Positions 38,101 through 48,400 of a stretch of 64,000 nt of DNA are shown piece after piece. The first letter of the stretch is position 1. Every line of letters begins with the position of its first letter. The stretch comes from Lycocorax pyrrhopterus obiensis (Eukaryota; Chordata; Aves; Passeriformes; Paradisaeidae), in contig JACSVZ010000001.1 of the NCBI GenBank assembly GCA_014706295.1, positions 118,448,763 to 118,512,762 on the forward strand. The letters are read 5' to 3'. Made by a program: the position numbers and the translations under genes. The notes under the pieces are model-generated. The model did not search any database. It saw nothing but the letters and a program-made list of their open reading frames with translations, and was not told the DNA's origin.

Positions 38101-39746
38101 ATGCATTTTTCTGCCTGGGTTTTGCTGCTGTTTCAGTCAGCAGTGCCCAGCCAAGGCCCTGGTGCTTTACAGCCCTTGCTAATGCACTGGGGCTTCCCAA
38201 AGCACAGTATTTACGGCCGTGCCACAGAAGGGAAGGTGGAAGGTCCCCACAGCAAGTTATTTATAATCCTGCTGAGCACTGGCCTCTGCTTCTCCCCCTG
38301 AGCATCCCTTCTGCAGGCAGGACTTTGAAGCATTGCAAAGAGCTCTGTAGTGACTCAGAAATCGTCACCAGTGGGGGGGGGTTCGGTTTTTCAGGGCTTC
38401 AGGAAGAATTCACCATAAACGTCCCCTGCTGGGGCCAGATTCCCTGCAGAGGAGCTGCTGGGTACTGCACACACATCCTCCCACCAAATCCAAGGTAGAC
38501 CCAAAAACCGTGAAAGTGCTGTTGCCCGAGGGACATGAGGAAAAAAGGCTGAGCTGTAATGTAGGGTTTCTGGGGACTGTGGGACAGTCAGGTCTCGTGC
38601 TCTTCTTTACAGAGGTTTTACACTGGGTTCTCCTTGTCTCCCAGAAGGCCACATTTGCCCAGTCCCCGTCCAGAGCAGGACTGGGACTGGTGAGGGTCAC
38701 CCCCAGTCACCTTCTGCAAAAAGGAGCCTCGGCAAGGCCATGACTGCCCTTTTTTTCACCTCTAGACTCAGGAGATGATTTATGTCACCTGAATAATGCA
38801 AAACCAGGTCCTATCACAGTGTTTCAGCAGCTGGAGGGCAGAAATTCCCTGAGGAATTCTCCGTCCTGCCTTCACCATGCCCACAGGAGGAGCTCTGAGT
38901 TCAGCTCTGCCATCAGGCACCAAAAGAAGGATTTCACAGCTCCAAGCTCAGAGTGTCTGTGAGCGTTCATTTAATATTCTCCAGGTGCTGTGCATTAGCC
39001 CAGGTGAGCATGTAATCTGTCAGATCTCCATTATTAATTGTCAGCTCCGGTGTGAGTAATTGTGACCCTCCCCCAGTTCCAAGCTCAGGGAAATTTATAC
39101 TTTTGCATTTGCTCGGTGTAGTAATGAGAGCTCAGCTGGCTGGCAATGAAAAATACACAGGGAAGCACATGCTGGAGCTGTGGAGGGAGCTCAGCAGCCC
39201 GTCAGCTGCCTGCTCTCTGATTGCATCACCCCCTCGGCTTCCACTTGACTGGAGAATTTGGGATGCTCAAGCAGCTTTGCATCAGCCACCACCTGGGAAT
39301 AAAGCGCAGCCCCGAGTGGGGTCTGGGGGAAGGTCGGCTCCCCCCATCGGCTCCACCACCATCCTGCTCACCCTCTTCACATCATCGACGGGGCCTCCAC
39401 CCCACACCTTATACTCTGCAAGTGGATTTGACACCTGGAAAAGCTGGAAATAACAGCTCTCCAAAGAAAGGCAGAAGATAAACAGGCCTGAAGGGCTCAG
39501 GGAGGAGGGTAGGAGAGGAGGAATCAGTGATGGACAGAGGTGCCTGCTCCCTGCACTCCAGCAATCCCATTATTATCATTTGGGAATGTAGCTTCATGGC
39601 CTAGGTTGCCTTATTAAACAGATACACTCTTGCCATTGCAGACTGGTCCTGCTTTTGGAGACGGCTGGGGGAGATCCCGGGAATAAAATGCGCATGAAAT
39701 TTTATGGGAACGTTTTTCTTCTGCTTTTATCAACTCAAATACACAA
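35114..39746. other. Intergenic, repeat-poor, with AT-rich enhancer-like patches
   Basis: 4.6 kb without a recognised CR1 copy. TAAT-rich, AT-rich patches lie near 36220-36310, 36580-36690, 37740-37830 and 38965-39065. A run of 11 C lies near 37675. Confidence 0.5.
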
Positions 39747-40284
39747 ATCACAGAATCCTGGACTGGTTTGGGTTGGGAGGGACCTTAAATCATCCAGTCC
39801 CACCCCCGGCCAAGGGCAGGGACACCTTCCACTATCCCAAGTTGCTCCAAGCCCTGTCCAGCCTGGCCTTGGACACTTCCAGGGGCAGCCACAGCTTTTC
39901 TGGGCACCCTGTGCCAGGGCCTCCCCACCCTCACAGCCAGGAATTCCTCCCTAATGCCTATTGCAAACCTTCTCCCTGGCAGTTTGAAGGCATCCCTCTT
40001 AGTGCTGTCATGCCAGTTCTTTATGGAGAGTCCCTCTCCAGCTTCCCTTTAGATCCTGGAAGGTGCTGTGAGCTCTCCACACAACCTTCTTTTCTTCAGC
40101 CTGAACAGCCTCAATTCTCCCACCCTGTCTCCATAGGGGAGGTGCTCCACTCCCCTCATTAACTCTGTGGCCTCCTCCGGACTTGCTCCAACACTTCCAT
40201 GTCCTTATTCTTGTGCTGGGGCACCAGAACCGTGCACAGGACTCAGCCAGGGTCTCACAAGGGCAGCATAGAGGGGGAGAATCC
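39747..40284 (-). mobile_element. CR1 LINE 3' part, about 0.54 kb, the longest well-kept copy
   Basis: In reverse orientation it starts at the terminus (ATCACAGAATCCTGG) and continues through CTTCAGCCTGAACAGCCTCA and ACTTGCTCCAACACTTCCAT to CAGGGTCTCACAAGGGCAGC. It is co-linear with the 3' region of avian CR1. Confidence 0.9.
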
Positions 40285-42960
40285 AGAGGAATCACGACAT
40301 GAGCGTGTCCAGGTCAGCAGCCCCCAGGCTCAGCCAGACCTTGAGCATCAGCCCTTGCAAAGGGGAGAACCTGGGGCCTGCCCCATTCCCAGCCGATGCT
40401 GCTGGCTCATCCATGAATCCCTCCCCAGCCCAGCCTGGCTTTGGGCCTGCCCTGGGACACACTGGCTGTCCAGGCTCACTGCCAGAGCCCCTCGCAGAGG
40501 AAGGAGCCCAACCAGACCGTGACACACCGGATTTGCTGGTACCTGACCCTGAGCCGGGCTGGCACAGCTCCCAAATCCCAGCTCCGTGGCTCAGGGTGAG
40601 GCTCCCGGGAAAGCTGGGTAGATGAAGAACTCATCCCTTTCCTCTCTCCTGAAGCAGAGCCACTCTTGAGCTGTTTGTAGCCAGGTGATGAATTAATGCC
40701 CAGCTCTGGCAGAGCAAGGCTGCAGGAAGAGAAGGGCTCGGAGCCAGCTTGTTTTCCAAGCCCTGTTCTCCTCTCCAGGAGGACGGTGGACCCTGAGATG
40801 GATCGTTGACAGCTGGTACCAGGAAGGTTTGCTTTTATTTGGGGTTGTGAGAACCCTGTGGAAGCAGCACAGGACCCCCCTCCTGTGCGAGCACTGACTG
40901 ACTCCGACCAGCCCCTCCTGCAGCGCTCAGCACAAGTCTCCTCCCCAGATGACCCCATCTCACATCCATAAATTCATTTAATCTCCTTTCTCTCTGCACA
41001 TCAGGTGGGTGTCCGTGCCACCCCCTGGGACCATCCATGGACATGGTCACCATGGTGATGGGGACAATCCCCCCCAGCTTGGGAACAGGGCCACCTTCAG
41101 TCACAGGGCAGTGACTTTTGGGGACTATATCCAGCTGGCACAGCTCAACACTTCCGCTACATCCAAGGGGGATGAGACCTCCCAAATCAGGGGCACTCCC
41201 AAGCTCTCTGGGATGGAGAGTGCCATGGAGAGGACTCTGACTCCTTGGGAGGGTCAGCCCGTGCAGGCAGAGGAGCATCAAAGGCAAAAATGCTGATGCA
41301 GGCAAATCCAGCGTGCCATCGGGAGGAAGACTCTGCCCTCCGGACTATTTTTGGCTTGTTTTTCCCAACTCTGGAGCCACTGATCTATGATATTGTCACT
41401 GCTGTGACTAAGGGCTCTGCAGTTGGAGCAACATCAAGCCGGACTTGGAGAGAGGGATGCGCATGGCTCTCGGGGGACCGGTAATGGGAGAGAGCCCTTC
41501 ACCTCCTGTTTACACTTTAATGCCCATCCAGGTTATCCATTATTTATTGCTAATGTATTTATAGAGCATTACCCGCACACGGGCTCTGCAGGCGGCTGGG
41601 GAGAAGGTGCTCTCTCCTTCGGATGTCGTGGTTTAAACAGAGCAGTTAAACACACCCCGGGCTCTGTATCCCAGCCCTGGCACTCCAGAGGGGCCATCTC
41701 TCCCCTCCCGGATCTTGTGGCTTTCCATGAGGGATTTGTTGTTTCCCTGCTGGGCTGGGGTAGTGTTTTCTCCCTTGGGCCCTGGACACAGCAAAGCCAA
41801 GCCTGGCTGTGGGCACCCAAAGCACAGTTCCCTCGAGCCCAGGGAGGCCAGCACAGCCCAGCACCGCAGGGTTCCGCTTATTTGGGGTGCAAAACCACCC
41901 TGGTGACTCCAGATCACCCAGGGGGTCCTGATTCACTGCCTTGCCCCCTCCTCTCCCTCCAGCACTCTCCAGAAAGGAGCTCCCGGCTCTGTAGGGCTGT
42001 GACCACGAGGAGCAGCCCCCGGCCCTGCCCCCCTGCAGCTGCGTTTGCAAATCTGTCGTGTTTAAATGCAAAAGCCTCGATACAATCTTAAAATATGCAC
42101 CAGTCAGCTCAGCCGTGTCCAGTTCCCCCTGGATCAGCACGAGGAATCCATTAGTGGGGCTGCAGCACAGTGGGATTGATGGTGGCTGGGCTCCCAAAAG
42201 GAGCCACCCCACTCCCTAGGCAAGCGGCATATGGGATCTGGGTGGTGCCAGCAGGGACATACGGACACGGGAGCTGTGGAGCGGGAAAAGGAGGTGGTGC
42301 GGAGCATCCAGCCAGCAGTGGGTCGCTGCCAATCCCAGGGATGAGCTCTTCCTGCAGGGATAACCATGGCCAGCCACAACCCACAGGGATGTGCTGTCCC
42401 CATCCTGTTTTGTCGCTCATCCTGGCCTGGCTTTTATTTCCTGCTTTTTATCTGCTGGTGCTGGGGAAGGCAATTTCTGCCAGGTCACAGGGAAACAGGT
42501 TGGCCATGGCACCAGGGAGTCCCAGCCTGACCTCCAGCCTCAGCACCATCCCTGGAGCCAGACACAAAATCTGGGAGTTGGCCTCCCTTTTCCTGCACCC
42601 GGGGACTCTCCCACCTCGGCTTAAAAGCCGATTTTTACAAAACCTTTTGCAATCCCAAGAGGGTGTGAGCAATGGAGGGAACGAAATCACCTGGGACAAG
42701 GCAAAACCTGAAATAGGACTTCAGTGCCAAACCTTTGCAAATACAGGTGTAAGAATTTTTTTTTAAGTGAAAGAAATGTCATTTCCAACAGTTTCACACG
42801 GGTAATGTTGAAAAAATTAGTCCTTATTTTCCAGCAGTTTTCCAAGTGTGCTCCTGCAGGGAAATGAGCCATTCCGGTGTCACAGGTGTGAATTTTAAAG
42901 GGATGCTTCTGCCAGTGTTTGCTGAGCAAAGGTTAATGGCTGGGTTCAAATGCTGCAGTG
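40285..42960. other. Intergenic, no gene recognised
   Basis: Unique sequence. An AT-rich patch near 41510-41575 (TTATTGCTAATGTATTTATA) stands out. Confidence 0.55.
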
Positions 42961-43572
42961 TTGGCAGGGACACCTTCCACTGTCCCAGGCTGCTCCAAGC
43001 CCCAATGTCCAACCTGGCCTGGGACACTTCCAGGGATCCAGGGGCAGCCACAGCTGCTCTGGGCACCCTGTGCCAGGGCCTCCCCACCCTCCCAGGGAAC
43101 AATTCCTTCCCAGTATCCCATCCACCCCTGCCCTCTGGCAGTGGGAAGCCATTCCCTGTGTCCTGTCCCTCCATCCCTTGTCCCCAGTCCCTCTCCAGCT
43201 CTCCTGGAGCCCCTTTGGGCCCTGCCAGGGGCTCTGAGCTCTCCCTGGAGCCTTCTCCTCTCCAGGTGAGCACCCCCAGCTCTCCCAGCCTGGCTCCAGA
43301 GCAGAGGGGCTCCAGCCCTGGAGCAGCTCCGGGGCCTCCTCTGGACTCTCTGCAGCAGCTCCACGTCCTTGTGCTGTTGGCCCCAGGACTGGGGCAGCTC
43401 TGCAGGTGGGGTCTCACCTGAGGGGGGAAGAGGGGCAGAATCCCCCCTCCTCCCCTCCTGCCCACGCTGGAGGATCAGGCCAGGGCACAGCAGGTTTCTG
43501 GACTGGTCCATGTCCAGTTTTTCACCCATCAGCACCTCCCAGGTCCTCCTCCCCAGGGCTGCTCTCCATCCA
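42961..43572 (-). mobile_element. CR1 LINE, about 0.6 kb, missing its extreme 3' end
   Basis: The homology begins inside the 3' end at GGCAGGGACACCTTCCACTG, without the GGTCCCTTCCAACC part or the ATTCT terminus. It continues through the internal block shared with 24740-25133. Open frames over it are artefacts. Confidence 0.88.
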
Positions 43573-45235
43573 TTCTCTGCCTAGAGGAGGATGAGGAGAG
43601 CCTTCATCCTCAGTCTGCAGCAGCAGGAAACACAGAGGGATGGAGAGGGAAGGAACGATGCCCTCTACCTCTAGAAGGAACCAGCCAAAGCATTCGCTGT
43701 CTTTGTTCCAGCCTTCACTAAAAAGCCGTCTGCAAACAGCCAACAACAGCAGCACCAGCAGCAAAAAGAACAGCGTGGGACATGGTGGGAGAGGACCCAG
43801 AGCTGTGCTTGCATATCCCCAGGCTGCAAAACCAAACATAACCCAGGCCACCACTGCCGAGGGGGAAAGAGAAGCAATGTCACAGAGCAGGTGGCCTGAC
43901 AGCGGTTACCAAAGACATGGCACAAGCAATCGATTCTCCGTGGAAGCCTCCAGAAGATAACGAGGCGATGAGTAACGGTCTGTATGGAATTGCAGGAACA
44001 AATCACATCAGCCTGACCTAATCTCATCCTGAGACATGGCAATGGCAGATGCAATCTCCTGGCCTTTAACCACAGGAAGTCTTCAATGCTGCTTCAAATG
44101 CAGAATTATGGTCGGGGGTGGGGGGATGGTGGAGGAGGCTCCCACATTGATCCAAGTCCATCAGAGGTTTGAAGGTCTGTTCACAGTGTGTTTGAGGGGC
44201 TCCAGGTTCCAGCATGGCCACTGACAGCTGGGAATGAGGAACATCAACCGGGTGGTCGATGCTGGGGCCTTGGGAACTGGTGCACACACTGGCACAGCCC
44301 TGGCTCCCCAAAGGCTCACAACTCTGCTGAGCTGGATGCTGCTACTTCACCACTGCCCAGCCATCCCTGGGGAATCCAGGGTGTTTGCAGCAGGCAAGGA
44401 AGTCACCATGGTGCCACCAGGCAGAGTCCCCACGTCCCCAAAGTCACCCCGCCGCAGTTTGGCACTCGACACGTCCCCTCCAAACCTTGGAGCATCTCCA
44501 CCCCTCAAAGTCAAAGGGGTCAGCTGCAGAGAGCCTCACGCTCCCCATAACCTCACTCACCCGCTGTGTTTTATGGCTTTTGGATCGGGAGGGAAGGTGC
44601 CTGCCTTCTTTTACGGCAGCTCTTTCTCCGAGGAGCCTGGAGAAGGACTGAGAGGTGCCGGAATCTTCGCAGCCTGGCTGGCGAGAGTTGCCAGGACCTG
44701 ACTCACCTGGCCTGACCTCGCCCACCCGCTGCCTTGCCTTCCAGAGTGCTATCAATTCTTTAAATATAGCAATTAAATGTGATAAATGGGCTGCAAAGTG
44801 CTATTTTGGGAGAGAGGAGGCTCCATCTGGGAGTGCTGCAGTGCTGGCTCAGCACGACCCACTGCACACCTGGCTCTCCCCACTAACCCGCCGTGGATGC
44901 TGCCCCACACTTAAATATGTGACGGCACACAGTTATCTGGCATGTTCCCAAGTCCATTTTTCTCCCCTGCCCCTTCCACAAGCTTCCTTGATTTCTCTGG
45001 CTGCTGTTAGACACTGTCACTTTAAATACAGGGTTTGCCCAATGTCTGGGAGTGCAGCAAAGGGTGGTCAGGAGCAGCCCAAGCCACCCAGTCACAGCAG
45101 CATCCACAATTTTCCTGGTCCTTGTAAAATTTAGGAGAGCTTCTGGGGAAAGGAACCCCAATAAGAGGGGAAATCCTTTGGGGAAAAAGTCAGGATGAGA
45201 GATAAGGACAGGGAGGAGAAGAAAAATCAAGATCC
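43573..45235. other. Intergenic upstream of TPBGL, no gene recognised
   Basis: Unique sequence. An AT-rich patch lies near 44750-44810 (TTTAAATATAGCAATTAAAT), about 1.6 kb before the TPBGL start codon. It could be a distal regulatory element. Confidence 0.5.
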
Positions 45236-45386
45236 GTGAGACCCCATCTCTGGAAGTGTTCCAGGCCAGGCTGGACAGGGCTTGGAGCAACCTGGGACAG
45301 TGGAAGGTGTCCCTGCCCGTGGCAGGGGGTGGGACTGGATGCACTTTAAGGTCCCTTCCAACCCAAACCATTCTGGGACTCTGTGT
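45236..45386 (+). mobile_element. CR1 LINE 3'-end fragment
   Basis: GGAAGTGTTCCAGGCCAGGC, GGTGTCCCTGCCCGTGGCAG and CCATTCTGGGACTCTGTG. It ends about 350 bases before the TPBGL-upstream tandem repeat. Confidence 0.88.
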
Positions 45387-45731
45387 GCCCAGGATGGGGT
45401 TTATTTAATGTGACCCCCAGCTCAGGTCCACGGAGGTATTTAGGCACCGAAGGGGATCCAGCTGCTGCTCCATCTGGCTCTGAAGACAGCGCTCCCAGTC
45501 CCTGGCTGTGCACCGCTCCAGCATCCAAAAATCCCATGCCCATCCCAACACCATCCTCCATGACCAGGGGCTTGTGATCCCCCCACCCCCCCAGCCCTGG
45601 GCAGCCCCCGGGATGCCGGTGTGAACCAAGCAGGCTTGGAAGCAGAGGGAGAGAACCCTGTAATGCTCAGGGATGCTGCGGGGTGTCTGGCTTGTGGCAG
45701 CTCAAGGAAGGGGGACCAGGGCTGGAAGGGG

Positions 45732-46017
45732 AGCGGGACAGCCCCTAAATCCTCCCCGGCTGGAGGCGAGCTGAGACAACCCCTCAAATCCTCCCTGGAA
45801 TGGAAAGACACCGCGACAGCCCCCATTCCCCCCCCCACCTCCCCAGGGCTGGGGGGGCACACCGCAGCAGCCCCCCAACTCCCACCTTGCTGGGAGAGGA
45901 CCGGAACAGCCTCCAAATCCTCCCCGGGCTTGACGGGGACCGCGACATCCCCCAATCCCTCCTCGGGCAGCACGGGGACCGCGCCAGCCCTGTCCAGCCC
46001 CCAGGACCCCGCAGCGG
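45732..46017. repeat. Degenerate GC-rich tandem repeat, about 39-bp unit, about seven copies, just upstream of TPBGL
   Basis: Successive units follow the pattern [G/A]ACCGCGACAGCCCC, then AAATCCTCCCCGGG, then a short linker. Recognisable starts lie near 45732, 45770, 45808, 45858, 45900, 45939 and 45978. Most units are 38-40 bp and the middle ones are longer. On the minus strand the open frame shows the same period as a 13-residue pattern (for example PGEDLEAVPVLSQ, AGEDLGAVPLPFQ). I read it as a promoter-proximal minisatellite, not a coding repeat. Confidence 0.65.
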
Positions 46018-46138
46018 CGGGGGCTCGGTGGGGTCGGTGCCGAGTCCGGCTCAGCGGAGCCCGGCTCAGCTCCCCCCGACGGCCGCTGCCCGCGGCGCTC
46101 CCCAGCCCATCCCGCAGCGCCGGGCAGCCCCAACCCGT

Positions 46139-46205
46139 CCCCTTCTCTTCTTCCTCCTCCTCCTTCTCCTCCTCGCTCTCCTCCCCTTCCACCCCCCCCC
46201 CGGCC
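46139..46205 (+). promoter_or_regulatory. C/T-rich (TCC)n tract in the TPBGL promoter or 5' UTR
   Basis: About 65 bases of almost pure pyrimidine (TTCTTCCTCCTCC type, ending in a run of C) lie about 160-230 bases before the TPBGL start codon. CT-rich elements are common near TATA-less promoters, and the tract could also be a splice-acceptor pyrimidine tract of a 5' UTR intron. Its function is inferred only. Confidence 0.4.
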
Positions 46206-46366
46206 CGATTTGGGCAGCGGCGCGCCCGGCGCTGCCGGCAGAGCCGCCGTGTGCGGGCGCGGCGCCGGAGGCAGCTCGGCCCCGGGGGGGCTGCGGCGAG
46301 GCAGGAGCGACCCCCCCCCGCATCCCGGCCCGCCCGGCCCCCGCCCTGCATGCCCGCGCCGGCAGC

Positions 46367-47431
46367 ATGGCCCGCAGGCAGGCGCGGGCGGCGGGCGGCG
46401 GGCGCTGGCTGCCCTGGCTGGGGCTCGCCCTGCTGCCGCTGGCCGTGCCCCCCGCCGCCGCCCCCGCCGCCTGCCCCTCCGCCTGCTACTGCGTGGCCAC
46501 CCCGGAGCTGGTCCAGTGCCGCTACGAGCGGCTGGAGGAGCCCCCGAGGGAGCTGCCGGCCGCCGTCCACAACCTCAGCATCGCCGGCAGCAACCTGAGC
46601 GTCCTGTCCCGCGCCGCCTTCGCCGCCCGCCCGCTGCGCGACCTCCGCCTGCTCCGCCTGCGCCACGACAACATCCACACCATCGAGGACATGGCCCTGC
46701 AGGGCCTGCCCGCCCTGCGCACCCTCGACCTGAGCCACAACCCGCTGCTCTCGGTGGCCGCCGGCGCCTTCGCCGGGGTCCCGCTGCTGAGCACGCTGCA
46801 GCTGAACCAGGCGCTGCTGGCGGCCCCGCTCGAGGAGCAGCTCGCCCTGGCCATGCGCAACCTCAGCCTGCGGCGCCTGGAGCTGGCGGGCAACGCGCTG
46901 CAGGCGCTGCCCGCCGCCCTGCTGCCGCCCGGCCTGGAGGAGCTGGACCTGCGGAACAACTCCCTGCAGCGGCTGGCGGCCGCCGAGCTGCGCAGCCTGG
47001 ACGCGCCGGAGCTGCGGGGGCTGCGCCTCAGCCTGGGCGCGAACCCGCTGAGCTGCGACTGCGGCCTGCGCCCCTTCCTGGCCTGGCTGCGCGCGGCCGC
47101 CGCCCGCGTGCTCGACGCGCGGAGCCTGCGCTGCGCGGGGCCGCCGGGGCTGCGCGGCACGGCCCTGCTGCGCCTGCGGCCCGAGGCGCTGGCCTGCGCC
47201 CACAGCGACGGCGGTGAGCCCGGCCAGCTGGAGACCGCCTCCTACGTCTTCTTCGGCATCGTCCTGGCGCTCATCGGCATCGTCTTCCTCATGGTGCTCT
47301 ACCTGAACCGCCGCGGCATCAAGCGCTGGCTGCACAACCTGCGCGAGGCGTGCCGCGACCAGATGGAGGGCTACCACTACCGCTACGAGCAGGACGCCGA
47401 TCCGCGCTGCGCCGGCACCCCCGGCCTCTGA
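46367..47431 (+). CDS. TPBGL: TPBGL, trophoblast glycoprotein-like; single-exon LRR type I membrane protein, 354 aa
   Basis: Intact reading frame in one exon. The ATG at 46367 has a good context (A at -3, G at +4) and is the first in-frame Met before a signal peptide (about residues 14-35, Leu/Ala-rich). Then come an LRR N-cap with Cys36, 40, 42 and 51, about six to seven leucine-rich repeats (about 67-225), and an LRR C-cap with Cys230, 232, 256 and 277. A transmembrane helix follows (about 292-313). The 41-residue tail carries RRGIKRWLHNLREACRDQME and HYRYEQDADPR, the signature of the TPBG/5T4 family. N-glycosylation sequons lie at Asn69, 76, 165 and 197. TPBG modulates Wnt signalling and migration at the cell surface; the role of TPBGL is poorly known. 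Its length suits TPBGL, and TPBG itself is longer (about 420 aa). The tail ends in PGL, not in the PDZ-type SDV of TPBG. Third codon positions are almost all G or C. The gene is convergent with PGM2L1. Confidence 0.93.
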   Translation: MARRQARAAGGGRWLPWLGLALLPLAVPPAAAPAACPSACYCVATPELVQCRYERLEEPPRELPAAVHNLSIAGSNLSVLSRAAFAARPLRDLRLLRLRHDNIHTIEDMALQGLPALRTLDLSHNPLLSVAAGAFAGVPLLSTLQLNQALLAAPLEEQLALAMRNLSLRRLELAGNALQALPAALLPPGLEELDLRNNSLQRLAAAELRSLDAPELRGLRLSLGANPLSCDCGLRPFLAWLRAAAARVLDARSLRCAGPPGLRGTALLRLRPEALACAHSDGGEPGQLETASYVFFGIVLALIGIVFLMVLYLNRRGIKRWLHNLREACRDQMEGYHYRYEQDADPRCAGTPGL

Positions 47432-48400
47432 CGGCACCCCCGGCACCCACCCTCGCCCCTGCGGCGTCCGCCCGCCCAGCCGCCCCTCGACGCCTCCGCG
47501 CCCGGCACCCGCCTCGCCCTGGCCCATCCGTCCCCTTGCCACGGCGCCACCGAAAATGGGTCTCTGAGGACGAGCCGGCCTCGGGGGCGGGCGCTGGGGT
47601 GCACCAGGGTGGGGTGGCCCTCCCTGGAGGGCTCCGGACCGGCTCCCCCTGCCCGCGCCCTCTCCGACCCTACAGGCTCCCGCGGGGCACCGGGCTGGAC
47701 CGGTCCCCCGTGCCGGTGCCCGCGGGCGGAGCACGCCCGGCTCGGCCCCGCGGGGCGCTGGCGTGCACAGCCCCGCCGCTCCCGGGGCATCGGGCGGCGC
47801 TCCCCACGCCCGGTCCCTCCGGCACGCGGGATGCGCGGCGCTCGCACCCGAGTGTTTGCTTGGCCCAGCCCAGGAAGCCGCGGGCAATACCTGAAACTGC
47901 CCTCCTGGACGTTCCTGGAGCCCGGACTTGACCATGTACAGCCCTCTTTCCTATTAGATTTCTATTTGACAGGTGCAAAGTTTAACTTGATTTCTTTTTT
48001 TTTTCCCTTTTCGTTTCGCTGCAAAGAGGAAAACACACCATCCAGCTGCTCCCCGCGAGAAGCGACGTGCTTTTCCGAGCCCGTTTATCCATTTAGTTTG
48101 TTCAATGACATTTCCAGCTCGTTCCAGGCACAAGGCGATGCAGCTGTAGGAAACGCCTCCGCCGGCTGCGTGCATGTTACCGGGGCACGCGGGGGCAGCA
48201 GCCCCTTGACTCTAGAATGTAGCGTAGACCTGGCTGTCTCGGCACTTTGTAATTTAAAACGAGCGAAGCAGAAGCTCCCGCCCTAGTTCCCCTGCCCGTG
48301 TTTGCTTTAGTGCCTGTTACTATATCCTAGAGCAAATATATTGAAAGCTGCACCCACTCCATCGTCTATTTTCTATAAAGCTCCTTGCAAACGATTTCCG
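47432..48400 (+). other. TPBGL: Probable TPBGL 3' UTR
   Basis: After the stop codon the sequence stays GC-rich to about 47.9 kb, then becomes repeat-free and T-rich with a poly-T run near 48.0 kb. A TATAAA hexamer, a weak variant poly(A) signal, sits at 48374-48379. No canonical AATAAA was seen between the stop and that point. The 3' end is therefore tentative. Confidence 0.45.
48374..48379 (+). terminator. Candidate variant poly(A) signal (TATAAA) for TPBGL
   Basis: This is the best hexamer in the presumed 3' UTR, about 0.95 kb after the stop codon. The T-containing stretch after it (GCAAACGATTTCC) is only weakly GU/U-rich, so the call is uncertain. Confidence 0.25.

Larger units (their letters stand above)
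45900..47900. promoter_or_regulatory. CpG island covering the TPBGL upstream region, CDS and early 3' UTR
   Basis: Dense CpG and extreme GC run from the upstream tandem repeat through the CDS and fade at about 47.9 kb, where AT-rich 3' UTR sequence begins. It is the strongest CpG island of the window. No TATA box is evident near the gene, as expected of a CpG-island promoter. The transcription start cannot be fixed from sequence. A 5' UTR intron, as in TPBG, is possible. Confidence 0.75.

Noticed and set aside
42824..43535. Overlapping frames of about 200 codons on both strands
   Set aside because: They are translations of CR1 sequence without reverse-transcriptase motifs.
46210..47217. 335-codon plus-strand frame overlapping TPBGL
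   Set aside because: It is an Ala/Gly/Pro/Arg-rich out-of-frame shadow of the LRR coding sequence.
45440..47935. 831-codon open frame on the minus strand opposite TPBGL
   Set aside because: It is the antisense shadow of GC-saturated sequence. It is low-complexity (Q/G/A/R rich), has no domain, and its N-terminal and C-terminal parts cross noncoding repeats.
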